64,000 nucleotides of DNA from Xanthostigma xanthostigma. Its lineage: Eukaryota; Arthropoda; Insecta; Raphidioptera; Raphidiidae. The DNA is taken from positions 2,418,001-2,482,000 of the forward strand of contig OY754465.1 of the NCBI GenBank assembly GCA_963575645.1, written 5' to 3'. Under the pieces are notes generated by a model. That model saw nothing but the letters and a program-made list of their open reading frames with translations. It did no database searches and had not been told where the DNA came from. This document shows, piece after piece, positions 32,881-43,520 of the stretch. The position numbers were made by a program, and so were the translations under genes. How positions within the stretch are numbered: the first letter of the stretch is position 1; every line of letters begins with the position of its first letter.

Positions 32881-33351
32881 AAATTGGTTGTCTGTAAAGT
32901 CGGTTTACGGACGATAGTTTTACGTGATAACGTATTCCGTAATACATAACCTAAATTTATATAATAATTATAATAATTCGAATCTATGATATTGCATCTT
33001 TAGCTTCAAATTTAGGTTAATTTTATTTATTAAAATTACTCACCACCTATAATATAATTGTTTTTTTTAACTTTCTTTCTTTCGTATTTATTTTAAGTCT
33101 CAAAGATTAACTGTCATAATATTTTGAAAACAATTGTTTCATTGTATAAAATTCCAAAACCTACTTACAATATTTAAGTATTTTCATACGTCAAAAAATT
33201 TATTTTTATAATGATAAAATTTGTAAGAAAACGATTTTTTCGAGAGATGAGACCTAGCTAAAACGATTTTTTGCCCCCCAAAATCCCTTTTCAGTAAATT
33301 TCATCCAAATCGTTAGGGCCGTTTTCGAGAAAAGCACGCACAGGGTCAGGC

Positions 33352-33387
33352 GGAACGTTAGGAACGCTAGGAACGTTAGGAACGTTA
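33352..33387. repeat. GGAACGTTA microsatellite
   Basis: Four 9-bp units in a row, one with a base change. Confidence 0.85.
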
Positions 33388-33815
33388 CACTTTTTCGTGC
33401 ATGCGGCCGGTGTTTTATCAATTTATAAGATTGGTGGTTCATCAATTTATAAGACGTTATCACGTCAAAATTCCACAAAGTCTGATGCACACACGTCTGG
33501 TTAAATATGTATGCTACGTCACATCTGTCTCACCAGTACAATATGGTGGCACACCAGTGCAATTATTGCGTCGGATAATTTCGTATAGGTTAGTATTTGA
33601 GAATTTCTATCAGTGGTGTCATGATCGGAAGTAAAGCTGATGAGGTTGCCAAACTTAGGAAAGATCAATTCAAGTCCAGCGTAAGATGGCTGGACAATTT
33701 TAAACAACACCAATTAAAAAAAATACACGGAGTTCCACTGTACACCAAAATATTACCACTAGCGCTCCTAGTGGTTGGATTTGTAAACAGAACAACTGGT
33801 GAGATTTCTTATTAG

Positions 33816-34493
33816 ATATTGCTCGTAGGCGAATGAGTACCTATATCAATCTGTTTGAATATCGCTGAAGGAAGATTGTTGGCGTTTGTATTTAAATGAA
33901 AGTTTTGCATAATGTGCAGGTGTAGGTATCCTTTTCTTTGATAGGTAGCAATCAATCCAAATCATTGTAACAGTAAATCAATATCGATCTTATGAAGCTG
34001 TTATTTATCCATGAACAGTACATTATAGAGACGTTTATATACGTATAAGCGTGATTTGCACAAGGCGTTTAAATTCATTGTTTGAAAATAACAGTTTATT
34101 ATATTTACAGAACGTTGAAATGTTTATATGGATACACAAAGGCATATGCAATTTTTGTATCAAAGCTAGGGTTAGAGTACAAGGGCATAGATACAGGGGG
34201 TAGTTATCCCTCCCCCAGAATGTCGACATATTCGAGGTGTCAGACATTTTAAATGGTTCATGTTATTTGTCAGAGAACATTATTTTAGCGTTTTGGTTGA
34301 AGTTTTTAAGCTATCCAATTAAAAAAAAGAACAGTATCTATACATTTTTTACATAAAATTTAGAGGGAAAACGCTCCAAAATAAAAAAAAATCATAGAGG
34401 TAATAGGTGTCAGACTAGGCCTAATGAAGCCATATACAAAGTTTGGGGAGAGCATTTGTCAGTAAAATTTTTCCCGACGGGCACTCTGACTAT
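33816..34493. other. Unannotated spacer
   Basis: AT-rich sequence with no repeat or coding signal that I can support. Confidence 0.35.
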
Positions 34494-34965
34494 ACATATA
34501 AGTTAGTAGAAGTTTTGTTCCAAAATATGTATTGAAGGAGATTTATTTGGTTGAGGAACAATTGAAAATAAGCTTTACCAGTGTATCGCTTGTGGCCAAC
34601 GTTTCGAAAAATATATTGTCATCATCAGGGCTTGATAAACGTTTAAAAGCATGCGATGCTTGTTGTCCAAACGATGTGTAGATAAAATTGTAGAAACCCA
34701 TAATGACCAAAAATCCGTTAGTTATCCAAAATTGTGCTAATTGTTAGTAGAAGTTTTGTTCCAAAATATGTATTGAAGGAGATTTATTTGGTTGAGGAAC
34801 AATTGAAAATAAACTTTACCAGTGTATCGCATGCTTTGAAACGTTTATCAAGCCCTGATGATGAAAATATATTATTCGAAACGTTGGCCACAAGCGATAC
34901 ACTGGTAAAGCTTATTTTCAATTGTTCCTCAACCAAATAAATCTCCTTCAATATACATATAAGGT
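34494..34965. mobile_element. Rearranged Penelope-like fragments (direct plus inverted)
   Basis: TTAGTAGAAGTTTTGTTCC starts at about 34504 and again at 34743 in the same direction; from about 34842 the same sequence runs backwards. Each arm holds CTGATGATGA...CGAAACGTT, the pattern of Penelope-like element terminal repeats, which carry hammerhead ribozymes (established for the family). A further copy is at 56300-56450. Confidence 0.55.
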
Positions 34966-35376
34966 TATGTTCTTGTTAAAATACGTTAAATTATTCCGAT
35001 TGCAATTTTAAAGTGAATAGCCCCCTCAGGTAATATATTTGTGAACATACTGTAAAAAATGTTATGTATGATAAACGAATCGTTTATAAAAACGAAAATT
35101 GTTTATAAGGCAGCAGTATTTTGAATAGAAATAGACACTATCAAATGTAAGTGCACATTATTATATCTATAGTCTATACACTATAATCAATCATTTTAGT
35201 GATATATTGCGTATAAAAACATGTAACAAGGAACATTATGTGATTATACGTTACCCATGCTAATTAGTGATCACTGATCATCATACCGTAGAACTTCGAT
35301 TATCCAACTTAGACGCTTCCTAAAAATGGGCGGATAAACGAGAATCAGAAAAATAAAGAAAAAGTACTGAAAAAAA

Positions 35377-36018
35377 TACGCTGAATTCAATGAGCGTAAG
35401 CAAACGTCTGTGTCTCTTTTAGTTTGGAAACTACGGCCATTCGGAGGTTTTAAATGATTTTCTGAAAACTATAAACGCAAATAACTTCTAAACTAAAAGA
35501 CATACATGATATACCTCTGTTTGTTTGTGCATATTGGATTCAGCGTATTTTAAGCATGATGATTTTGCCAAAGATCCGAAAGATTTCGATTTTCGTCAAA
35601 AATCGCATTTTTTTAAAGGGGTGAATGCCTTGAAAAATTTGCAAAAATGGAATTCTTTAATATGTACTTTTAAAATTGAGAATGCTTACAGAAAAGAATA
35701 CGCTGAATTCAATGAGCGTAAGCAAACGTCTGTATCTCTTTTAGTTTGTGAACTACGGCCATTTGAAGGTTTTATATGATTTTCTGAAAACTATAAATGC
35801 AAATAATTTCTAAACCAAAAGACATACAGACGGTTGTTTTTGCTCATTGGATTCAGCGTATTTTTTTCTATAAGCATGATGATTTTGCTTAAGTTCCGAA
35901 ATATTTCGGTTTTCATCAAAAATCGAATTTTTTTAAAGGGGTATGCCTTAGAAAAATTGCAAAAATCGAGTTCTTTAATATACTTTTGAAATTTAGAAAG
36001 CTTACAGAAAAACAATAA
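35377..36018. repeat. Two ~320-bp tandem units
   Basis: TACGCTGAATTCAATGAGCG at 35377 and 35699, each followed by CATGATGATTTTGC and TTTTTTTAAAGGGG. Within each unit the start and middle are inverted relatives. Confidence 0.8.
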
Positions 36019-36058
36019 CAGCTCTTAGTAATGCAGTGTAAGCAGCAAGTCTTTGAGA

Positions 36059-36101
36059 GCGACGGTGATTCAGTGGTAGATTGCTCGTCTGCCACGCGGG
36101 A
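36059..36101 (+). tRNA. Truncated tRNA-Gly(GCC)-like 5' portion
   Basis: GCGACGGTGATTCAGTGGTAG, TTGCTCGTC, anticodon stem-loop CTGCCACGCGGGAG match a tRNA-Gly(GCC) up to the anticodon arm, then the sequence changes to a 442-bp repeat unit. The variable loop, T arm and 3' stem are absent, so it is not functional. Confidence 0.6.
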
Positions 36102-36252
36102 GCCCTGTGATAGATTATTGGCCAATGCAATTATCTTTTTACACGCTTTATATTAGTTTCACTTGTATGTTTGTATGTTTGTTTGTAACCTCGTTTGGAC
36201 TACAGCAAGTGGTTTATTACTGTTAGTATGTTATGCCACTACTCTAAGAGCA

Positions 36253-36346
36253 ATCGTTGGACGTTGACCAAGCGGTCTAAGGCGCTAGTCTTCGCTGACG
36301 CAACTCTCGGATTCACCGATAGTGGGTTCTAATCCCGTCCACGCCG
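36253..36346 (+). ncRNA. Class II tRNA-like sequence, copy 1
   Basis: GACCAAGCGGTCTAAGGCGC resembles a Leu/Ser A-box and GGGTTCTAATCCC a degenerate B-box, with a long variable-arm-like hairpin (CTCTCGG..CCGATAG). Stems are imperfect. Likely a SINE head or tRNA pseudogene. Confidence 0.5.
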
Positions 36347-36696
36347 AAATAAAAAAATCGTTTTTTTCGGCAAATTTTTGACAATAAATCGAACTAAAAA
36401 GTGGAAAAAAAAATATAGTTTAAAAAACACGCTTTATATGAAACTAGAAAATGAAAAATAATAATTATAGTTTAAAAAAACTAAAAAACACGCTTTATAT
36501 CGAAATAAAAAGTAAAAAATATATTTTTTAGAATAAGCTTAAAAGCCCTGTGATAGATTATTGGCCAATGCAATTATCTTTTTACACGCTTTATATTAGT
36601 TTCACTTGTATGTTTGTATGTTTGTTTGTAACCTCGTTTGGACTACAGCAAGTGGTTTATTACTGATAGTATGTTATGCCACTACTCTAAGAGCAA

Positions 36697-36790
36697 TCGT
36701 TGGACGTTGACCGAGCGGTCTAAGGCGCTAGTCTTCGCTGACGCAACTCTCGGATTCACCGATAGTGGGTTCTAATCCCGTCCACGCCGA
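36697..36790 (+). ncRNA. Class II tRNA-like sequence, copy 2
   Basis: As copy 1 but with GACCGAGCGGTC, which is closer to the functional tRNA consensus. Confidence 0.5.
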
Positions 36791-36902
36791 AATAAAAAAA
36801 TCGTTTTTTTCGGCAAATTTTTGACAATAAATCGAACTAAAAAGTGGAAAAAAAATATAGTTTAAAAAACACGCTTTATATCAAACTAGAAAGTGAAAAA
36901 TA

Positions 36903-37194
36903 AATATAGTTTAAAAAAACTAAAAAACACGCTTTATATCGAACTAAAAAGTAAAAAATATATTTTTTAAAATAAGCTTAAAACAATAATGAATAAAAAA
37001 TACTAGTATTATTGTGAAAAAAGCGTGGGGCGCTTTGTTCCACATTTTCGTACATCGAGCGCCCCACGCTTTTTTCACAATAATACTAGTATTTTTTATT
37101 CATTATTGTTTTAAGCTTATTTTAAAAAAAATATTTTTTACTTTTTAGTTCGATATAAAGCGTGAATTTTAGTTTTTTTTTAACTATATTTATT
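36903..37194. repeat. ~290-bp palindrome with conserved GCGCTTTGTTCC core, copy 1
   Basis: Long AT-rich arms (AACACGCTTTATATCGAACT and complement) lead to AAGCGTGGGGCGC, loop TTTGTTCCACATTTTCGTAC-ATCGA, and GCGCCCCACGCTT. The core recurs at 46277-46336. Confidence 0.85.
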
Positions 37195-37770
37195 TGTTTT
37201 TAGAATGTATAGATGGTTTGTCTTTGTTTAATAACTAGGTGTTTTATTTGACTTTATTAGTGCGAAATGGATAAAAACTGGTATTTTCTAGGGGATAGTG
37301 CCAAAAAGGTGTTTAAATATTTTCACAACATGCATTTTGACAGCTCTAAATGAGTTCATTCGTTATTCGATACAGAGTTACGTAATAGATGAGAAAACAG
37401 AATCATAAATCATAATTACATACACTATAATAATTGAAAAGCGAGTCCCCACTTGCACGTTTTACCTCCTACCTAAACCAAAATCAAATACAATCTCCTG
37501 GCTACGCACAGGTGTCCATTGCACTCGACGAAAGTATAGACACACGTTTTTGTGTGTTGTGGCCGCTAGTACCGTTTATTTCTTTAATCCAATGTTCAGG
37601 TTATTCTCTACCTCTTACGACCGTTTAGTTAACCTTTAGTAACCCGACTGTAAACATCCGATGCTCTTTAAACAGTGATTTTTTTTATAACTTGTTTTCA
37701 GTAATTCGCGGTGTGACACGTTTCGAGTTTTTTTTTTGTGTTTGTTGACAAACGGAATTGGTTTTGCGCT
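37195..37770. other. Possible 5' flank or untranslated leader of the 37.8-kb exon
   Basis: No repeat seen. Contains TTGTTTTCAG at about 37701, an acceptor-like site. No promoter element can be placed. Confidence 0.35.
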
Positions 37771-37866
37771 ATGGCATCCAAGCTGAGACGTCCTCCGCTA
37801 TTCTGCTATTCAGATGGAACGGTTTGCTTGCATGCCTTCCCGCAATACCCGGCTTCTACCAATCCG
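37771..37866 (+). CDS. Candidate first coding exon of an unrecognised gene
   Basis: ATG at 37771 (context CGCTATGG) opens 32 codons (MASKLRRPPLFCYSDGTVCL and on to ASTNP) ending exactly at a strong donor CCG|GTAAGT at 37866/37867, phase 0. Base composition is about 50% GC against about 30% around it, and an in-frame TGA at 37714 sits upstream, so the ATG is the first possible start. An acceptor-like TTGTTTTCAG precedes it at about 37701, so it may follow a non-coding exon. I do not recognise the protein and see no partner exon to the right in this window. Confidence 0.45.
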
Positions 37867-39467
37867 GTAAGTTTATATTTTTTTTTTTGGTAAAGTTTTA
37901 CTGAAATCCGATTTTGGCGTTTCGGGGGACTTTCTTATAACGGGGTGGTGTCGATGCGATGGCGTTTTTTTTGCGCAGTGAAAAAGGGAGGGTGCTTCGG
38001 GGAAGTTCCTTAAAAAAACGATGACGGGGTGGTTTTTGCGTTTTAAAATTTGCCAAAATCGGAAGCGTTAGTTCAGTAAACTGTTATCTTTTTTTCAGTA
38101 AATATTTTGATAGCTTGACATTGGTAATCTTTAAGAGTAGATATTATGTGATTAAGAGATTCAGCGAGGATTTCTTTAGTTCAAAATTCGTCGAAATTTC
38201 TTCTAAAAGACACAGATGCCCAACTTAGTTTCACTAAAAGTTTCACCGTAATTACAAATCGTTGAAGTTTTTTGTGATTTTTTTTGTATTGTTTCGAAAA
38301 CAATGAATTTGAAGTTCATAATCTGATTTTGAGCCCCTCATTTCACTTCTTTATTGAGTTTTTAAAGCGTTAAAAAACTTAATTTTTGTTGGTTTTAGTT
38401 TGTTTACATTATTTTTTTTTTTTTTTTGTAATTTCGAGAACTTGAATTTTTATTTTCTTTTTCGGCGATATTTTTTAAACGTTACAAAATTAGTGGTTAT
38501 GAAGCTTCCAAGATCAATCTGATTTTGACACTTAAAAATTAAAAATTTTAATTAGATAATTATTTTTTTAATTTGATTAAAAGGCTTCGAAAATGCCCGA
38601 TATTGTCGGAATCTCATTTAGTTGTTTATGTCAGTTGACTGGCTCATGTATAACAAAATTTCAAAATTCTAATCTAATTTCTAGAAGTATTAATAGTTTT
38701 TTTATTATAAAAAAATCAAATAAAACTGACTGTGGCTTTAAAAATAATAGTATAAATGTGAAATTATGCATATTGATAATAATTAATTATTTTCATTATG
38801 TAATATTCAAATCCTTTTTGATCAACAAATCTATGTAGTTTTATTACAAAAATAAAAATTTCTTTTAATTCGCCTCAATTATGAACTATATTATCGAATT
38901 GTTGCACTTTTTATCCGACTGAGATACGCCAAGAAAGGGTCTTGTATTTATCCGTGTCTGGATGACCTATGTCCAAATGTTACGCTCTAGAATTCAGACG
39001 GGTAGGTCAGATAGTCACAAGAGGTATTTTCAAAATGCCGTATTTCCCAAACATGTTTCAATGACTTAACAAAAAATGGCAAAAAAATCCCAAACATTAA
39101 ATAAACAAGATAATGATTTAATTGATAAGAAAAAGTATTGTTTAAATCGTAAATTCCAATAAATTAGTGTTTTTAATGGAATTCGGACATTGTAAATTTA
39201 TCTTTAATACATTGACTAATCAATAATAAGGACTTCGTAGTAGCCTATCTTTCTTATCTATTCTCATTTAATTCTTTTTAATATTTTTAACTAATGTCGG
39301 TTATCAGTGATGATACCGTCTTGTCTTGATTGTCAATTTTTATGATCTCGATAGATAAAGTAGGTAACTGTTTTCATCGTTATCAGTATGTCGGTTTATC
39401 TTCAGTGTTCAAAAATATGTATATATAAATAAAAGGAAGGATAGATGGGTACAAAAAAGTTGGTATA
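37867..39467. other. Presumed intron after the 37.8-kb exon
   Basis: Holds a repeat segment at about 37915-38035 (GATGCGATGGCGTTTTTTTT, AAAAAACGATGACGGGGTGG) related to 45698-45842 and 47740-47795. Otherwise AT-rich with nothing recognised. Confidence 0.5.
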
Positions 39468-39805
39468 ACTAGCGGTCCTGCCCGGTTTCACCTGGGTGCA
39501 AAAGAACAAATGGGGGGAGGTACATGAGTACGCACGTTCATCTTAGTTTACCGATATGAATGTTGTGTCCAAATTTCATGATGATCGGAGCTACCGTTCA
39601 AAAGTTTTTGTCGGACGGACAAATTTTGAGTTTATTTTTCATTGATGCTCCGCTCCTATTGGTCGTAGCGTGATATTATATAGCCTATAGCCTTTCTCGA
39701 CAAATGGACTATTCAACAAAAAAAAAATGCAATTCGAGCCAGTAGTTCCTGAGATTAGCGCGTTTAACCAAACAAACAAACTCTTCAGCTTTATATATAT
39801 TAGCA
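39468..39805 (-). mobile_element. Helitron-like repeat copy
   Basis: Minus-strand copy, ACTAGCGGTCCTGCCCGGTT at the left to TATATATTAGCA at the right; matches 50422-50777. Confidence 0.65.
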
Positions 39806-40109
39806 CTGTTCAAAAGTATTAAATTTTGTCACGTGGGACAACCCTACTTCTTTTTAAAATGAGAATAAACAGAAAAAAGTAATATTAACTCCGTTAACAT
39901 TCATTATAGATGGAGAGCTGGCTACGGAGAAAATAGGTGACTCTGTGCAGAGCTGAAAATTTGCAGAATAATAGGAGATAGTACAAGTAAGTAGGGAAAA
40001 AATTGCCAGATCGCTAGGCGGAAAATAAAGAGCCGCCAGAAGGCGCTAATGTTGCGAAAAATCAGTGCACTTCTGGCAATTTCTATACTTATTCTGTAAT
40101 TCAAAACTA

Positions 40110-40408
40110 GATTATATATTATATATATTATACATTATAAGGACATACTGAAAATTCAAACATGATATAATAATTACATTCGACAAATATTCAAAATTAT
40201 TAATGTCATTTTGATAAAAATGAAATTAAATAAATTAATAAAATTACGTTGTTATAACAACGTAATTTTATTAATGAAAATATATGACGATTAATTTTAT
40301 TTCTATCAAAATGACATTAATAATTTTGAATATTTGTCGAATGTAATTATTATAACATGTTTTAATTTTCAGTATGCCCTTATAACTATATAATGTATAA
40401 TATATAAT
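40110..40408. repeat. Inner snap-back palindrome 1
   Basis: Arms pair around ACGTTGTTATAACAACGT (about 40246-40267); AATATTCAAAATTATTAATG and complement in the arms. Confidence 0.8.
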
Positions 40409-40417
40409 CTACAAGTA

Positions 40418-40690
40418 AATAAAATTGTCGACCAATTTTTCTCAGACCATACGATATATTGACAAAAATAATAAAAATACAAATCAATATAACACAAGAT
40501 GACGTTTCGATCCGGATTTGGATCTTCTTCAGAAATATCTAAAAAAATATAAAAAATAATTAATATTAAACGTCATCTTGTGTTATATTGATTTGTATTT
40601 TTATTATTTTTGTCAATATATCGTATGGTCTGAGAAAAATTGGTCGACAATTTTATTTACTTGAAGAGTTCTATTCAGACGTTAATCAAA
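40418..40690. repeat. Inner snap-back palindrome 2 with hammerhead-like motif
   Basis: Arms AAATTGTCGACCAATTTTTC and complement, about 95 bp each. The loop on the minus strand reads CTGAAGA, a 5-bp stem GATCC/GGATC, then GAAACGTC (40532-40501). A relative is at 8745-8850. Confidence 0.75.
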
Positions 40691-41436
40691 GATTTGTAAT
40701 ATATAATCTAGTTTTGAATTACAGAATAAGTATAGAAATTGCCAGAAGTGCACTGATTTTTCGCAACATTAGCGCCTTCTGGCGGCTCTTTATCTTCCGC
40801 CTAGCCTTCTGGCAATTTTTTCCCTACTTACTTGTACTATCTCCTATTATTCTGCAAATTTTCAGCTCTGCACCGAGTCACCCATTTTCTCCGTAGCCAG
40901 CTCTTAATTCATTAGTTCTCAGTAAGACATGCAAATTAAATTCTATTGTATTTAAAAGAGCGTTTAATAGACAAGAAGACGACTCTTCATTATTTTTAAT
41001 GTGTTTTCAATAGCATTTCCCATGTTAGTATAAATAAACTTTCTTATTAGAATATGAAATTGCTTAACTGGTTATCAGATGTGCTTGATTTTTATGATTT
41101 ACTCCTATAATTTTTTATGAAGCTGTCCATAATTTATTAACTTATTAACTGATAATGGGTTTTACCTCATGTATTTTTTAATGTAATTAATTGACAAATC
41201 CTGCAATCAGCTGTTTCGAATAATAAATGTTCTATTCATATTAAAATCATAATTAAAGTTTTAATGGGGTTGAGAATAGCCAAGCGTAAATGCGGTCGTG
41301 ATATTATATTACAAGCCCCTATCTCAGGGGGAGACGGAAGACCCGAAAGTTAAATTTTACAAAATTTCCCACTTTTTAAAGAGCCACTAAACATTTTCGT
41401 TTCAGTATCATAGGACTTGCTTATATAGGTATAATA

Positions 41437-41589
41437 TATATGTTATGGTTAATACAAGAAAGTAGTTAATTCGCGAATTAATCGGCTAATTACCCGAATT
41501 AACCAATCCCTGACGTTGGTTAATTCGGGTATTACCTAGCCGGTTAATTCGCGAATAAACTACTTTCTTGTATTAACCGTAACATATAT
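41437..41589. repeat. Snap-back palindrome, copy 2 of the 20.7-kb family
   Basis: Same arms as 20744-20888 (GGTTAATACAAGAAAGTAGT and complement) with small insertions in the right arm. Confidence 0.85.
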
Positions 41590-41696
41590 ATCCGAGGACG
41601 ACACGTCGCGACGGGGGCGGTGCGGGTGAGACGCGAGTGGAAATGGCTGAGAGATAGACATGGTGCTCAATCATGGATCGATTGGGTGATTTTTAA

Positions 41697-42803
41697 AGCG
41701 GCCTGTACACTTGCAATATTATTGCGCAATATTTTAGATTGCACAATATTATTGACAGTCTGTGAATGATATTGAAACATTGTGCAATATATTGAGTATA
41801 TCAAAATCGGTTTGATATTTATTGTGCAATCTAAAAAAAGTTACAGTCTGTGGTTAATATTGCACAATAAAAATTATTATAATATTATTGCACAATAATA
41901 TTGTACAAACACTGAGTTTTAAGTGTTTTAACCTAGATTGTCAATACTATTGCGCAATAATATTGCGCAATAATATTGAAATTTGCCCTATACAGCAGAA
42001 TTAAATTGCACAATATTTATCTCTGAAAAGTCCTGATCAGTGAACATGCTAAGTGATGTTGAAACAAGTTGTGTTGCCATCGCACTGGCTTTATGCTTGC
42101 GAAAAAACACCAAGAAAAAGCGTAAATGGATGAAAGAGTGGTATAAAAAAAGAGATAGGTACACTCACGAAAATTTGCTAAGGGACCTGAAAATAAGCGA
42201 ACCAAAGGATTTTTGCAACTTTCTGCGCATGGACGCTTCAACATTTTATGAACTTTTAAAAATGGTAATCCCCGCTATTGAGAAAAAGAACACCCGTCTG
42301 CGAGCCGCTATTCCTCCAATCCAGCGTTTGTCACTTACCCTGCGTTATTTGGCTACGGGAAATACTTTTCAAGATCTAAAATTCATAAGTGCTATATCTC
42401 CACACTCCATTGGCAATATTAACCACAGACTGTACTTTTTTTATATTGCACAATAAATATCAAACCGATTTTGATATGTTCAATATATTGTACAATGCTT
42501 CCAATCATTCATAGACTGTCAATAATATTGCACAATATAAAATATTGCGCAATATTATTGACAGTCTAGGGGCTGTTTTTTTATATTCTCAATATATTGT
42601 ACAATATTTCAATATCATTCACAGACTGTCAATAATAATGTACAATATAAAATATTGCGCAATATTATTGTCAGTCTAGGAGCCGCACAGAAATTTTCAA
42701 TTTTTTGTGCAATATTATTGCACAATAATATTGACAGTCTAGTGATGTTTCAATTTTTTGTGCAATATTATTGCGCAATAATATTGCTAGTGTATAGGCC
42801 GCT
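41697..42803. mobile_element. PIF/Harbinger element, internally deleted
   Basis: Ends AGCGGCCTGTACACTTGCAA and, inverted, AGCGGCCTATACACTAGCAA, flanked by TAA on both sides (41694-41696; 42804-42806), the PIF/Harbinger target duplication. Both subterminal regions are arrays of TTGCGCAATA / TATTGCACAATA. A transposase remnant lies inside. Confidence 0.85.
42046..42456 (+). pseudogene. PIF/Harbinger transposase, N-terminal remnant
   Basis: ATG at 42046 opens about 136 residues with KKKRKWMKEWYKKRDRYTHE, DFCNFLRMDASTFYELLKMV and LSLTLRYLATGNTFQDLKFI, which match the N-terminal helical region of HARBI1-type nucleases in my reading. The frame then runs into the right subterminal repeats; the DDE catalytic domain is absent, so no active enzyme. 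Confidence 0.75.
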
Positions 42804-42806
42804 TAA

Positions 42807-43220
42807 GGGTTTATATAATAAAATAATTATTTTTTGCGTATGGAACTGGAGAACCGCAGGATGCCGACCCCTGGTTTAGATAAACATATCGTAAAAATAT
42901 CACAAAAATCATCGCAACTCTTTATTTATGCGCCTTGCGCGTTTAAATTATCTTAATGGCAGTCCTATTAATTTGTCATTTGTATTTTATTACTGGATAA
43001 TACTTACATAAATACATTTTTTGCAGAATCATAGCTTTCACTCAGTCACGTCATTGTACTTTTTAAAAAAATACAATAGACTTAGTGTGAAATACGGTAT
43101 TAGCAGTAGATACTATTAATCAGTAGTACTTCCGTCCGTGTACATCAGGATTGTGCGCAGTGCAGTTTTTGTTCCAACAGTCGTCTCATCAGATCTCTGA
43201 TTACTGATCAGTTATTCGGA
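42807..43220. other. Unannotated spacer
   Basis: AT-rich, no repeat or coding signal recognised. Confidence 0.35.
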
Positions 43221-43500
43221 TAGTTTTGCTGACAATCAGAAAATTTCACAGATTGTATACGAATTTTTAGCTAGAGACATGAACAAGGTTTATCAAGCGC
43301 CAAATACCTGATTACCAGTTAATTGTAAACCTTTTGCTGACAATCAGAAAAGTTTGCTGATGGTACGCGAACTTTTAGTCAGAAACATATACTAACAGTA
43401 GCCCCTACATACACAAACACCTGATTGCCAGCCATGGGTTCCAACAGATTTGTAAACCTTTTGCTGACAATCAGAAAAGTTTGCTGATGGTAAGCGCACT
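43221..43500. repeat. Three degenerate ~110-125-bp units
   Basis: TTTTGCTGACAATCAGAAAA at about 43224, 43331 and 43459; two are followed by GTTTGCTGATGGTA. Confidence 0.7.
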
Positions 43501-43520
43501 AGTTAATTTCTGAGTTTTAC

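Larger units (their letters stand above)
36101..36985. repeat. Two ~442-bp tandem units, each with a tRNA-like sequence
   Basis: AGCCCTGTGATAGATTATTG at 36101 and 36543; near-identical. Each has a tRNA-like stretch (36253-36346; 36697-36790) and ends with the left arm of the palindrome at 36903-37194. Confidence 0.85.
39914..40904. mobile_element. Nested snap-back structure, outer inverted repeat ~200 bp arms
   Basis: AGAGCTGGCTACGGAGAAAA (39914) faces its complement (40904); arms run about 200 bp (39914-40113 and 40702-40904) with few differences. The middle holds two complete palindromes side by side (40110-40408 and 40418-40690). No coding capacity. Confidence 0.8.

Noticed and set aside
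40588..40896. 102-residue hydrophobic frame
   Set aside because: It is within the right arm of an inverted repeat and is mirrored by a similar frame at 39922-40104.
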